Assembly (NCBI GenBank): GCA_041750915.1
Contig: JBGSYJ010000241.1
Location: 1-64,000, forward strand
DNA from: JBGSYJ01 sp041750915
Lineage (GTDB): Bacteria > Acidobacteriota > Thermoanaerobaculia > Gp7-AA8
DNA length: 64,000 nt
Direction: 5' to 3'
The notes under the pieces were generated by a model, which was not told the origin of the DNA, searched no databases, and was given only the letters and a program-made list of their open reading frames with translations. Shown here in pieces: positions 26,494 to 36,224 of the stretch (its first letter is position 1; every line of letters begins with the position of its first letter). The position numbers were made by a program, and so were the translations under genes.

Positions 26494-26748
26494 TGCATCG
26501 TGGTGGTACAGAAGCTGTGGCGACTTACCGTCCTCGTACCTCCAAACCTCAAGTGCAGGAAAAGCCGTGTGTGTCCCGGTGACTTTCAAGCCGCCATCAC
26601 CCTTAGGCTTCAAAGTGAGGTTGTACTCGAGATTCGGAAGAAAACCGTACCCCAAGCCCATCGCTCGCCTCAGCTTTGGCGACAATGCCCTTAGACGTAG
26701 TCGAGACCTCCTGTTTGGCGACTTCTGCCGATCGAGCCTTGCTCCCAA
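26422..26748 (-). pseudogene. coding-like remnant, possibly of a secreted toxin or RHS tip
   Basis: The minus frame contains a plausible protein segment, LPNLEYNLTLKPKGDGGLKV, TGTHTAFPALEVWRYEDGK, QLLYHHDASGMGFVGGL, ending at 26422; the first 30 residues are basic and unlikely to be native. Its end overlaps the tail of the preceding plus-strand gene by about 70 bp. The G-T-H..FP..EVWRY pattern recalls C-terminal domains of polymorphic toxins, but I cannot name the family. It could equally be a chance frame. Confidence 0.3.
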
Positions 26749-26975
26749 GATCGACAGGCCGGGCTTAAACTTCTCATCACAGGCTGCCTGCTCTGCGATT
26801 CAATCCAGAAAGTTCCTCAGAATGGATTCGGGGTGATCGGTGAGCGCGCGTCTACCGAGAGTAGACACGGTGTTCAGCTCATGGCCGACTGAAGCTGCGA
26901 CCCCCCAAGGACCCTTATTATCGTCTTTCGAACCTCGAATGGTGGGGTCGGGTCCGAGGCTTTCGGGAACAGCAA

Positions 26976-27173
26976 TCACTCTTCGTCGACGATCGCGGGT
27001 TTCTTGATTGCTTCCGAGTAGCGCTCAAGTTCTGCGGCGAGGTCTTCTATAGACTCAGCACGCGGGAACACCGGCGTCTCAGTCCATCCAGTGACACGTC
27101 CGGTGTCGTCGTAAAACACCTCATGTATCGCGAACTCTCCGGCTCGTTCAACTACCCTGTAGTTCCAGCTCAC
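26976..27173 (-). CDS. 65-aa protein, candidate immunity protein of the RHS toxin
   Basis: Small single-domain protein beginning MSWNYRVVERAGEFAIHEVF, then DDTGRVTGWTETPVFP and ELERYSEAIKKPAIVDEE. Similar short proteins (SWNYR..YAIHEVYYD..G...WTE.P) are common and uncharacterised. It overlaps the stop of the RHS gene by four bases (ATGA), the classical position of an immunity gene for a C-terminal toxin tip. Acidic C-terminus would suit binding the basic toxin domain. The immunity role is inference from position. Confidence 0.75.
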   Translation of the reverse strand: MSWNYRVVERAGEFAIHEVFYDDTGRVTGWTETPVFPRAESIEDLAAELERYSEAIKKPAIVDEE

Positions 27174-29050
27174 TTATGGTAATCCTTGAATTCTTTGATG
27201 ATGACTTGTTCGTTCTCAATCTTGTAGATGACCCGTACGGCCCCCCGACCTTTTCCCGATCCTGGCAAATCAACTGCGGACCAGCCCTTTAGGTCGCCCT
27301 TGAGGGCATGCTGATTCTTTCCGGAAAGTCCTGAAGCGAGCATACCCTTTATCTGCTCGTATCCTTCTCGCTGTTTCCCCCTTAGCGCATCACCTTGTTT
27401 GGCGGCACCCGCTTCTTCCACTACAGTCATCATCCTCCGGGTACCTGTCCCGGCTACACGCTGAATGAGGCCGCCTACCGCTGGCACGGCGGGTAGAACC
27501 AACGCAGCACCGTCAAATGACGCTATGACAAACTTCGCGCCGGCGTCGACAACGTTCGGGAGTGTCGGCTGCTCTCTTGCTTTGAAAAACGCCGCCGTCC
27601 AGGCTTTCGACGAATGGTCATATGACATGACGTCGAGTGCTTCCCATGGAAACCCCCACCTGCCCGTCGGGTCGATCTTGTTGATCGGATTGTTACGGAC
27701 ATACGAATACATGTTCCAACTCTGCGGCTGGCTCATGTCCCAGTCTTTGCCCGGATCGACGGACAAAAACCGTCCCAGATTCGGGTTGTAGTACCTCGCG
27801 TGCATGTAGTCGAGGTAGTCGACGTTCTCCGCGTAGAGGCCGCCGTGGTAGTCGCGCTCGTGGCCGGTGAACTGGCGGTCCACCTTTTCGTAGTTCCGTA
27901 CCGCCATCTGCGTGATCGCGCTCGCTTCCTGGCCGAACGGGTAGTAGTCGTTCTGCGAGAGCTGCTCGCGGTTCGCGTTCGTGATCTGCCGCGGCGTCCC
28001 GAGGTGGTCGAGGTGGTAGTGCAGCCGCCCTCCCTCATTCTCCTCCCGCTGCGCGGCCAACAGAGCGCTCCCGCGGTACATCGTGTCCTCGGTCCAGAAC
28101 CAGATCATCGTTGCATGCGTACCGGCGAAGCTCTCGTACTTCCGCTGTACCTTGCCTTCGAGATCGCGCACCGTCCAGGTCCACAGGCCCTGTCCGTTGT
28201 CCTTCGTGCCGATCCGCTCGTCGTCCGCCGTGTAGATGTAGTAGATCTGCTGGCCCCACGCTCCCGTCAGCTCCCGCATCATGTTCACCGGGTCGAAGTG
28301 ATAGCTCTTCGTCCCGTTGAACGTCATATTCCCCGCGCCGTCGTAGCTCACCGCGCCGCTGAGCCGGTTGTTCGCGCTGTTCACTCCGATCGCACCGGGC
28401 GACTTGGCACTGTTCGCAGTGCCGGTGCGGCTCGTCATATTGCCGAATGAGTCGTAGCCGTACGTCTCGGTGACCGGCCCGTTCATCGTCGGAAAGGTCG
28501 CTGTCTTCAAGCGGCTCATCCGGTCGTACGTGTAGGACTGCTGCGTCCCGATCGCCGTGATGTTCCCCACCCCGTCGTAGCTGTACGCGCCCGAGCTCCA
28601 GTTCGCGGGGCTCGAGGTCGGATCGATGTTGCTCGACGCCTGCACCGATGAGCTCTCCGACGCTCCGGAGCGCTGATGGATTGCAACCGCTTCGTCCACC
28701 GGCATGACCCGCTGGAGGTACTTTACGTTCGGGTTGTTTCGCAGTCCATTGACTGCCTGCTCCGGAATCCGGATCGCGACGCGGTTGCCCCATTCGGCAT
28801 CCACCGTCGCTCCCGAGGCCGCAAAGTCGGGCCGCTGCGTGCCCTTCTTCGTCTCGAGCACCACGATGTACTTGGCTTGCCCGGGCGCTGCCTGTGGCTG
28901 GAGCTCGGTGGCAGGTGATGCGTCACTCGCTGACACTCCGGGCGCGAGCAGCCCTATGCACAGCAGGCACATCAGCATCACTCGCCCGAGTTTCCCACTC
29001 GAGGCTCCGGCTCTTCTGCCAGGCGTGTTCATCTTGTTCTTCTCATTCAT
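27170..29050 (-). CDS. secreted RHS/YD-repeat protein with RelE/ParE-like C-terminal toxin
   Basis: Start taken at ATG 29050 (MNEKNKMNTPGRRAG); the longer frame overlaps the upstream gene. A signal peptide follows (VMLMCLLCIGLLAPGVSA). Next is an I9-propeptide-like segment (KYIVVLETKKGTQRP .. GNRVAIRIPEQAV), YD repeats (YSYDGVGNITAIG, YGYDSFGNMTSR) and the RHS core ending LDYMHARYYNPNLGRFLSVD .. NPINKIDPTG. The variable tip (about 90 residues) ends LKGDLKGWSAVDLPGSGKGR and VIYKIENEQVIIKEFKDYHK, matching the RelE/ParE pattern ..RVIY.I....I...D..HK. Likely an exported polymorphic toxin, with the 65-aa gene as immunity partner. Confidence 0.85.
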   Translation of the reverse strand: MNEKNKMNTPGRRAGASSGKLGRVMLMCLLCIGLLAPGVSASDASPATELQPQAAPGQAKYIVVLETKKGTQRPDFAASGATVDAEWGNRVAIRIPEQAVNGLRNNPNVKYLQRVMPVDEAVAIHQRSGASESSSVQASSNIDPTSSPANWSSGAYSYDGVGNITAIGTQQSYTYDRMSRLKTATFPTMNGPVTETYGYDSFGNMTSRTGTANSAKSPGAIGVNSANNRLSGAVSYDGAGNMTFNGTKSYHFDPVNMMRELTGAWGQQIYYIYTADDERIGTKDNGQGLWTWTVRDLEGKVQRKYESFAGTHATMIWFWTEDTMYRGSALLAAQREENEGGRLHYHLDHLGTPRQITNANREQLSQNDYYPFGQEASAITQMAVRNYEKVDRQFTGHERDYHGGLYAENVDYLDYMHARYYNPNLGRFLSVDPGKDWDMSQPQSWNMYSYVRNNPINKIDPTGRWGFPWEALDVMSYDHSSKAWTAAFFKAREQPTLPNVVDAGAKFVIASFDGAALVLPAVPAVGGLIQRVAGTGTRRMMTVVEEAGAAKQGDALRGKQREGYEQIKGMLASGLSGKNQHALKGDLKGWSAVDLPGSGKGRGAVRVIYKIENEQVIIKEFKDYHK

Positions 29051-29064
29051 GGCGGGGCTCCTCA

Positions 29065-32000
29065 TCACTGCACCTGGATCGCGAGGTTCGGCGTGTAGTC
29101 CCCGAACCAGGCCACCCACTCATGAATCATCAGCCACTGGAAATTGTAGCTGCCCGCCGTCGCCGGCGCCGTCACATTGAACGTGAACGTGTGGTTTGCT
29201 CCCGGTGCGACCGACACCCCGGACGGAACGTTCACGCGGTTCAGGCCCCACCTGGTGTTGTCCTGCGGGTTCATCGAACCGAGCCGGAACTCATTCGTCA
29301 CCCAGGTACTCGTGCCGCTGTTGGTGAGCGTAATCGAAACCTGGTAGGTCTGCCCCCGCGTCATCGTCATCGGCACCGACTGCGACACGAATGTCGACCG
29401 GTCGATGTTCGGCGCGACGTTGATTACGAGGTTCGGCGTATAGGCACCAAACCAGGCTACCCACTCGTGGATCATCAGCCACTGGAAGTTGTAATCGCCC
29501 ACGGTCGATGGCGCGGTGACGTTGAAATTGAACGTATGGTTCGATCCGGGCGGCACGGAGACTCCAGCCGGAACGTTCACCCGGTTCAGCCCCCATCTGG
29601 TATTGTCCTGCGGATTCATCGACCCGAGACGGAAGTCGTTCGTGACCCAGGTGCTCGTGCCGCTGTTGTTCAGTGTGATGGAGACCGGATACGTCTGCCC
29701 CGGAATCATCGCCGAAGGAACGGATTGCGAAACGAACGTCGACCCATCGACGGGAGCTGCTGGCGCGGAGACCGCCACCACGACATTTGGTGTGTAAGCG
29801 CCGAACCACGCGACCCACTCGTGAATCATGAGCCATTGAAAGTTGTAGTTTCCTGCCGTCGAGGGTGCGGTCACGTTGAACGTGAACGTATGGTTCGCGC
29901 CTGGCAGAACCGAGGTTCCCGCGGGCACGTTCACCCGATTGAGTCCCCATCTTGTATTGTCCTGAGGGTTCATCGAGCCGAGACGGTACTCGTTGGTCAC
30001 CCAGGTGTTCGTACCGCTGTTCTTGAGCGTGACCGACACCGAGTAGGTCTGCCCGGCAACCATGGAGGTGGGCACCGATTGCGAAACGAAGGTCGAGTTG
30101 TCTGGTATTACTGCCTGCCATGAGAGCTTTGCCACCGCTCCGCCGGCAGCCTCGAAGTACTCCATCACGACCGTGTGGTTACCTGCCGTCAGGCTGATGT
30201 CAGCGGTATAGCTCGTCGGAGCCTGCGGGATCCATTTATCGATTCTCAGCACCCCATCGACATACAGCCGTACTCCGTCGTCGGTGGTCGTCGTGAATCT
30301 GTACGTCCCCGCCGCGAACGAAATCGTTCGCGTCCAGCGCGCCGAGAAGTTGTCAGCGGGAATACCGCAGGCCGAACTCGGGCTTCCCACTCCCCAGTCG
30401 AAGTTCAGGTCGCCCGCACCATCGTCGCGAACCAACACAGGCGAACCGGTCAGTCCCGTGTTGTTGAAATAGTCACCCTTCCATCGATCTGCTGCGACAG
30501 AAGCGGTGCAGTTACTGCTCACGACATTCACGGGAACATTGGTGCTCGACGCCCCGAACCATTCTATGAATTCCCGCACCATCCTCCACTGGAAGTTGTA
30601 GGTTCCGGGAGTCGTCGGTGCAGTGACGTTGAACGTAAACGTACGGTCGGTATTTGGCGGAACCGTTGTACCGTCAGGGATCAGAACTCGCTTGAGTCCC
30701 CAGGTCATATTATCGAGCGGGTTGGCGGATCCGAGTTTGTAATCCTCCGCCGCCGTCCAGGTCGAGCTTCCACTGTTTCTCATTGTCACAGAGACTGCGT
30801 ACGTCTGTCCGGGTGTCATCGTCGCCGGCACGCTCTGCGAAATGAACGTCGCGCCGTTCGCAAGCGACTGGGTAATGGTTGCGAGGTTGCTGAAGACGGA
30901 TCCGGTCGTCGTCGTGCTCGAGGGCGAAACGAGCTCGTCTCCCATACTGGACTTCGCAACGCTGTTCCCGGATGTGGAGCCACAGGCATTCGTAATCCGG
31001 ACCCAGTAACTCGTCGGTTGAGTAGGCGTGACATCGAGATAAGGAACATTCGTTCCAAGAGGAATCGTTCTGTCACCCAACGGGCCCTGATACCACTGAT
31101 AGCTGAGTGTTCCATTGCCGGAAGCCGTGACGGTCAGCCGTGTCGTGGTGCCGGCAGGGACCGACTTGCTCTGCGGCTGCTGCGTGATGGTCGGCGGGGC
31201 GCACGCGAGGCCCCCAGAGAATGTGATCTGGGACGGGCGGGGCATCCCGTGAGGATCGGCGAACTGATCCGTCCTCACACCATTGCCGTGGTCGATCGAT
31301 TTGAGCATGCCGCTAGGGTGATAGCCGATGTCGGACGCGAGCGTTGGAACGATGCTGAAGCCGGCGTTCCCAGTGGCTGAAATGGACTTGAGAAGTCCCC
31401 GCTGATAGGTGTTTGATACTGAGGCGACCGAGCTCTGGCCGCACTCGACTCCTGGAAGAATGCAGGTGGGGTATGTGAGGCTCGTTGCTCCCCCGAGTGG
31501 ATCATAGGCAAACGACTGCTGGAACTTCTGGACAACGGAGTTGTCCTTCTTCACTTCCGTGAGCTTGACTGTCGCACGGCCGGCATCGTCCTGATAGAGG
31601 TACTGTTCGGTGACGATCGCGGTTCCGAATGTGGGACCGTAGTTGTGACGGATTGCGTGCGTGAGTTTTCCGCGGCTGCGGTCGCCGGGGCCTGCGCCTG
31701 CCCCGAAAACAAACTGCTTGAGGTCGCGAAACGACGTTGGTGCATTCGGATTTCTGCTTCGAACATTCGTGAGCCGTTCCGCCGAATCGTAGGCGTACTG
31801 AAGGTCGAAGGTAGCGTAGTTGTAGCCGGGAGGAGGAACGGTCACGTTCGGCCAGGGCGCGTTCGGAAAGGTTCGCGATCCGGCGTGTCCCCGAGCATCG
31901 TATGAACCGTGCTGAATCTGTCCCGTCTCGGGATGCGTTTCGCTGGTCAGGAATCCGCGAAGGTCGTAGGTGAAAAGCCGTGACTGCGAGCCGTCGGGAC

Positions 32001-34671
32001 CTACCATGCCCACGCTCACCAGCCGGTCTCCAACATCGTAGCCGTACGTTGTGGTAATTGTGTTCGGCTCGTTTTCGATCACGTATTTGAGCCTTCCGAG
32101 GCTGTCGTTGAGATGCGTGACGACGGCATTGCTGCCACTGATGCTGCTCGTTTTCTTCGTCTCGCGCATTCCCTGGTATGTGAACGAGGTAACGGAGCTG
32201 TCCGGTGCCGTGATCGTACCCACACGCCCGAACGGATCATACCCGCCATAGATGGTCCAATGGCTGGACCCGCGTTCGGAGACCCGGTCGAGCCAGCCCA
32301 TCGCGTTCCTTCTGGTCTCTCGAACGGGTAAGCTTCCATCAGGCATCAGTTGCCGTTCCTTCCACACGCGCCCGAACGAATCGTATTGAACGTCAGCCTG
32401 CGTCAGCATGGTGTTGGAAGAATCGAACTGCTTGATCACGACCGTGGCCGGGGCGCTCGCGCCGTTTGCATTCAGGTATTCGTAGGTGGTGCGTGCGGCT
32501 CCCTGAGGTGTCACACTGGTCAGCCGTCCCATCGCATCGTACAGGTAGGACGTCGGCACGAGCGCGGTGTCTCTCGAGGACGAAGCGAGGCCGGTGTTCG
32601 GGTCGATCGTCAGGTCCAGTCCGAGGAAACCACTTCCATAGTGCTGGGACGTTGCGAGCGAGCCGAACTGGTAAGTGTGATCGATTCGATACGTAGGCGA
32701 CACGACGGTTGCGAGGCATCCGCCCGCCGTTGGAATGGGCCCGGTATCCCCTCCTGACCACTCCTCGCGGATCACATTACCGTTGGTGTGGTCGAAGCGG
32801 GTCAGAATATCCGTCCCGGTCGGGCTGGATCCATTGTGGAGCACACGACGCCCAGACAGGAAGCCATTATTCGAGTCGAAACAGAAGAGGGTCTTTTCGG
32901 TCGAGGAGCCTTCGGTGCGGGTGACACTGTCATACCGGCCCAGGATCCATTTCGCGGGCGGAACGATCGTGCCTACATTGTAGTTCGTGGTGGTGCTGCG
33001 CAGAACTGCGGAAGATTGGTCCGCTAGAATAGTCTGCCGATAGCGGCCGTAGCCTGCGTAGTCATGATGAAGCGTATCGACGTACTTGCCGGCGTCGTCA
33101 TGGAAGACCGTCCGCTCTCCTGCCAAACGCCAGTTGGCTTCGAGTTCCGGCGCGTCGCTGTCGTATCGCACGTAACTCGATCTAAGCAGTTGCGGGGACG
33201 TGCATTGGCCTGTGGGGGGACAGTCGAACGATTCTGTCGAAAGGAATAGCGTTTCCGGACCCGCGGCAAGCATTCTGCTGACGGACGCTTGCCTCGTGAA
33301 GGGTTTGCCGTATTCGTGTGACAGCGATCCGTTACAAGAGGCAACATTGGTATCGGGCCAGGCTGAAAAGTGATGCCTCGTGCGGTCCCCCAGCGGGGTA
33401 GTAACGGTGTTGCTGAATTTATGGGTGCCCGGTGGAGCGGGGGCGGCGCAGGAGGTCGGACATGTGGACATCAGGTCCAAATCGGGTTGGTATGTCCATG
33501 TCGCCGCCGGCTCTCCATGCAGGCCAGTGAACGCTCTCGTCACAACCCCCGGCCCGGCACTTAGAAATTGATCCTCAAAATCGCAGCTCCCCGACGGAAG
33601 CAGGTAATTGCCAAAAGTCCAAGCGACGGTTCCACCAGTGGGTACTGATGCACTGACCACGATTCCACTGTCACAATTTGATCCTTGGTTATATTGGAAA
33701 CTCCAGGATGAGCCGTCGGGCAGCCCGATTGAGTTGAGCAGGGCAACTTGGACGTTCCGCTGTTCCTGCGGTGTGAACTCCGTACACCCCCGAGCAATAA
33801 GAACCGCGTTGGAGGAGTAGTTGAAGTTGTACACCGCCGGCGCCGGCTGTCCCCCTCCCGGCGGAGAGAACCGCGGCACCGAGATCGAGCTCACAACGTC
33901 GGCCCATCCTGTCTCGAGGTAATTGAGTCTCTGGAACTGTACAGTTGTCACTCTCTGGAACTTGTCCGTGATCGTCCAGTTCAATGGACCGTACGTGATC
34001 GTCACTTCATTCCCGAATGCGTCCCTCATTTTTGTCAGCCGCATCGACGTACCTGCTGTCCCGCGCGTGAACGTATGGACATGGCCGTCCTGGTGATGAA
34101 CCTCCGCGTGCAGGTCCGACACTACGTGAAGCCTGAGGAAGCTGCTGTTCTTGGTGTAAAAGTATCCTGACGCTCCCACCAGAAACATGTGATCGGCGCC
34201 GTCGGGACTTTCGTAAATCCAGGCAGCGGGATTATTCTCGGAGGTCAGGCCATCCATGATCGGATCGTCAGCCGCAATGAGTCGTCCAAGCGATACCATC
34301 CATCCGATACCGGCATTGGCGCGTCTGTTGGGAATCGCCCGCACGTAAGGATGTCCGTACTCATCCCCGTAGTAATCCATTTTGCAGCTTTCCGCGAGAG
34401 GGTTGCAGTACGCTTCTTCGTGATCCCATAGCTTGCTGTTGTAGACTAGGCTCAGCCCATAGGTCATCCCTCCATCGTTCGGCAGAGACCCCCCGATGGG
34501 TATCGACAGTTGCAGATTCCCATTAAAGAGATTGACGCTGTCGATGTCGCCGAACTGGTAGACCTTGTCCGCTGCAAAGCCACGCTGCAGATTGGGGTGC
34601 TGTTGCGCATGAGCCATCCCCGCCGTTAGAGCGATCACAATGAGGCTGGCTGCGAGCGAGAGCCGTTTCAT
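29065..34671 (-). CDS. giant secreted YD-repeat protein with NBR1-type Ig repeats and PA14 domain
   Basis: 1868 aa. Signal peptide MKRLSLAASLIVIALTAGMA. The first half is an RHS-type shell with YD motifs (YDPFGRVGTITAPDSSV, YDVGDRLVSVGM, FTYDLRGFLTSETHPETG). Next comes an Ig-like segment (APPTITQQPQSKSVPAGTTT), an NBR1-like Ig repeat, a PA14 lectin-like domain (WKGDYFNNTGLTG .. RFTTTTDDGVRLYVDG) and three more near-identical NBR1-like repeats (FVSQSVP..M..GQTY.VS.T..NSGT.TWV). There is no toxin tip, so it looks like the carrier or adhesin half, with the toxin half encoded next as a separate secreted protein. Its start overlaps the preceding stop (ATGA). Confidence 0.88.
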   Translation of the reverse strand: MKRLSLAASLIVIALTAGMAHAQQHPNLQRGFAADKVYQFGDIDSVNLFNGNLQLSIPIGGSLPNDGGMTYGLSLVYNSKLWDHEEAYCNPLAESCKMDYYGDEYGHPYVRAIPNRRANAGIGWMVSLGRLIAADDPIMDGLTSENNPAAWIYESPDGADHMFLVGASGYFYTKNSSFLRLHVVSDLHAEVHHQDGHVHTFTRGTAGTSMRLTKMRDAFGNEVTITYGPLNWTITDKFQRVTTVQFQRLNYLETGWADVVSSISVPRFSPPGGGQPAPAVYNFNYSSNAVLIARGCTEFTPQEQRNVQVALLNSIGLPDGSSWSFQYNQGSNCDSGIVVSASVPTGGTVAWTFGNYLLPSGSCDFEDQFLSAGPGVVTRAFTGLHGEPAATWTYQPDLDLMSTCPTSCAAPAPPGTHKFSNTVTTPLGDRTRHHFSAWPDTNVASCNGSLSHEYGKPFTRQASVSRMLAAGPETLFLSTESFDCPPTGQCTSPQLLRSSYVRYDSDAPELEANWRLAGERTVFHDDAGKYVDTLHHDYAGYGRYRQTILADQSSAVLRSTTTNYNVGTIVPPAKWILGRYDSVTRTEGSSTEKTLFCFDSNNGFLSGRRVLHNGSSPTGTDILTRFDHTNGNVIREEWSGGDTGPIPTAGGCLATVVSPTYRIDHTYQFGSLATSQHYGSGFLGLDLTIDPNTGLASSSRDTALVPTSYLYDAMGRLTSVTPQGAARTTYEYLNANGASAPATVVIKQFDSSNTMLTQADVQYDSFGRVWKERQLMPDGSLPVRETRRNAMGWLDRVSERGSSHWTIYGGYDPFGRVGTITAPDSSVTSFTYQGMRETKKTSSISGSNAVVTHLNDSLGRLKYVIENEPNTITTTYGYDVGDRLVSVGMVGPDGSQSRLFTYDLRGFLTSETHPETGQIQHGSYDARGHAGSRTFPNAPWPNVTVPPPGYNYATFDLQYAYDSAERLTNVRSRNPNAPTSFRDLKQFVFGAGAGPGDRSRGKLTHAIRHNYGPTFGTAIVTEQYLYQDDAGRATVKLTEVKKDNSVVQKFQQSFAYDPLGGATSLTYPTCILPGVECGQSSVASVSNTYQRGLLKSISATGNAGFSIVPTLASDIGYHPSGMLKSIDHGNGVRTDQFADPHGMPRPSQITFSGGLACAPPTITQQPQSKSVPAGTTTRLTVTASGNGTLSYQWYQGPLGDRTIPLGTNVPYLDVTPTQPTSYWVRITNACGSTSGNSVAKSSMGDELVSPSSTTTTGSVFSNLATITQSLANGATFISQSVPATMTPGQTYAVSVTMRNSGSSTWTAAEDYKLGSANPLDNMTWGLKRVLIPDGTTVPPNTDRTFTFNVTAPTTPGTYNFQWRMVREFIEWFGASSTNVPVNVVSSNCTASVAADRWKGDYFNNTGLTGSPVLVRDDGAGDLNFDWGVGSPSSACGIPADNFSARWTRTISFAAGTYRFTTTTDDGVRLYVDGVLRIDKWIPQAPTSYTADISLTAGNHTVVMEYFEAAGGAVAKLSWQAVIPDNSTFVSQSVPTSMVAGQTYSVSVTLKNSGTNTWVTNEYRLGSMNPQDNTRWGLNRVNVPAGTSVLPGANHTFTFNVTAPSTAGNYNFQWLMIHEWVAWFGAYTPNVVVAVSAPAAPVDGSTFVSQSVPSAMIPGQTYPVSITLNNSGTSTWVTNDFRLGSMNPQDNTRWGLNRVNVPAGVSVPPGSNHTFNFNVTAPSTVGDYNFQWLMIHEWVAWFGAYTPNLVINVAPNIDRSTFVSQSVPMTMTRGQTYQVSITLTNSGTSTWVTNEFRLGSMNPQDNTRWGLNRVNVPSGVSVAPGANHTFTFNVTAPATAGSYNFQWLMIHEWVAWFGDYTPNLAIQVQ
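29068..30105 (-). repeat. three tandem coding repeats (NBR1-type Ig domains)
   Basis: Three copies of about 330-370 bp at roughly 29068-29400, 29410-29745 and 29790-30105 encode almost the same domain (GSMNPQDNTRWGLNRVNVP and NYNFQWLMIHEWVAWFG recur). A more diverged fourth copy lies near 30540-30850, separated by the PA14 domain. Recent duplication is indicated by the DNA-level similarity. Confidence 0.85.
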
Positions 34672-35315
34672 CGCTGACCTCCCACCGCAAACACTTCGAG
34701 GCTCGCCGTGTCGAAGACTACGACGATGTCCTGGCCCCGCACATGGTCCGGCGTCGGTCCACTCTGTCCGATCGCCACCATCCTATCGATCGGCATACTG
34801 AACCTGCCGTTCAACTCCCCGTCGGCGTCCACTTTCGATCCGTCGTACGCGGTGATGCTCCAGGCGCCGACTCCCGGACGAGCGAAGAACACTTCGACGA
34901 ACCCACGCTGCAGCTCGAGCCGGTTCAGTTGGCCTGGAGTCCCGGCCCGTAACCCGTTGCCCGGGAACTGGACCTCTTTGATGGCGAAACCCTCGGGCGC
35001 GGCGAGCCTCAGGCGTCCCGTGGCAAGATCGACGACCGCCCAGACCGATCGCAGTGGGACGTCTCCGTCAAGAGCGTAGCGGACGACCCCGTCAGAATCG
35101 GCGTCAGTCTCGATCGCTTCTCGTCTCACGATGCGCGAGCGGTAATTGCCATACTCCCGAGCCACGGAGAAGATCGCAATCTTCTCGCCGCGCGAGACTC
35201 CTGAAACCATGACTGCGCTCTGCTCAAAGAAAACATTCATCGGTGCCGAGGGAGGGCCCTGAGCAAGAAGACTTGTACTGAAAATGACGAAAAAGAGAAA
35301 AATGAATGGTCTCAA
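34668..35315 (-). CDS. secreted hypothetical protein (215 aa), first gene of RHS operon
   Basis: Signal peptide MRPFIFLFFVIFSTSLLAQ followed by a beta-rich exported protein (VMVSGVSRGEKIAIFSVARE; LRSVWAVVDLATGRLRLAAP; FDTASLEVFAVGGQR). Its stop overlaps the start of the 1868-aa RHS gene by four bases. Similar small secreted proteins precede RHS genes in related loci as part of the export or surface assembly, but I do not recognise a named family. No catalytic motif. Confidence 0.75.
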   Translation of the reverse strand: MRPFIFLFFVIFSTSLLAQGPPSAPMNVFFEQSAVMVSGVSRGEKIAIFSVAREYGNYRSRIVRREAIETDADSDGVVRYALDGDVPLRSVWAVVDLATGRLRLAAPEGFAIKEVQFPGNGLRAGTPGQLNRLELQRGFVEVFFARPGVGAWSITAYDGSKVDADGELNGRFSMPIDRMVAIGQSGPTPDHVRGQDIVVVFDTASLEVFAVGGQR

Positions 35316-35689
35316 CGAAGACTCCTTGGCGGGTTCTCTGCTCGAGCCCGTAAGGACCCGGATCGACGGATGTTGTTGTGTGGGGCGTTCCCGAGGACGA
35401 CAAGATTGGTGGCACCTTACAGAACGAGGCTCGCGCTGGATACTGACAATGTTTGATAGTTGTGAATGCGAAACGAGGCTGCGGCAGCACTAGTGAGTTA
35501 TCGGAAGCGCGGACTACGAGGAAATCGATTCTTCTGAGTGACTCGTGTTCAACGACGGCCGCTTGCGGCTCAGGAGCGCCGCATGAATACCGGAAGCGAG
35601 AGGCGGAGGTACGTCCGATTCTCAAATGCGTAGAGCGCTGGTTCGAACTGATCCGCTCCCAAGCTCCTGACTGATCGGCAAACTCTTAG
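35316..35689. other. spacer upstream of the RHS operon
   Basis: About 370 bp likely to contain the promoter of the minus-strand RHS operon; no clear -35/-10 pair or gene was identified. Confidence 0.35.
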
Positions 35690-36215
35690 TACGTCGGAAG
35701 CCGTTCGAAAGTACTCGCCTCTCGGAGTCGTGAGAATCAGTGTGCCGCCCTCCGACAGAAGTGATCCTTAGGTGGGCAAGAGCTCCGCCCGGCACGCAAC
35801 GTACTCGATCACTTCGCACGCGATCACGACATCGAACGCTCCTTTCTCGTCCGGCGAGATGTCGAACAGGTTTCTGGGGAACAGCCTGAAGTTGTGCGAG
35901 TCCGCTGAGGGATGTCACGAACTCATCCGCTCGCAGGCATTCACGACGACTCCGCGCCATCCCCATCGCGAGGCCCCACCCAGCGCCACATCCCCGACGG
36001 CAACCTCGAGGACACGGCGTGGCGCAAGGTTCTGCGTGGCCTCGACTGTCACCAGCGCACGAAGACGCCCGTTGCCGTGATATGAAGGAACGCTCGCGCC
36101 CGCAGGTCCCCCCTTCCGGATAACCTCTCCCGCGAAAGCGATTCCCAAGCGCCGGAAGACCGAAAGGCCCTTCGCACAAACGGCTTCGAATTCTAACGCT
36201 CCGGGACCAGGCGCG
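35690..36215 (-). pseudogene. class I SAM-dependent methyltransferase, multiply frameshifted
   Basis: Reading the minus strand in all frames gives an ordered but broken methyltransferase: GLSVFRRLGIAFAGEVIRKG, SYHGNGRLRALVTVEATQN and PRRVLEVAVGDVALG (degenerate motif I), then in another frame FRLFPRNLFDISPDEKGAFD and VVIACEVIEYVACRAELL (motif IV region), then in a third frame EGGTLILTTPRGEYFRTASD. At least two frameshifts separate these pieces. A dead gene, or a very error-rich stretch. Confidence 0.7.
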
Positions 36216-36224
36216 GTGATTCTC

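Noticed and set aside
28894..30123. 409-aa plus-strand ORF
   Set aside because: Antisense to the NBR1-type repeats of the 1868-aa secreted protein; His/Arg-rich shadow translation.
30175..31380. 401-aa plus-strand ORF
   Set aside because: Antisense to the same secreted protein; no motif.
35625..35660. tRNA T-arm-like GGTTCGAACTGATC
   Set aside because: No acceptor stem or cloverleaf can be built around it.
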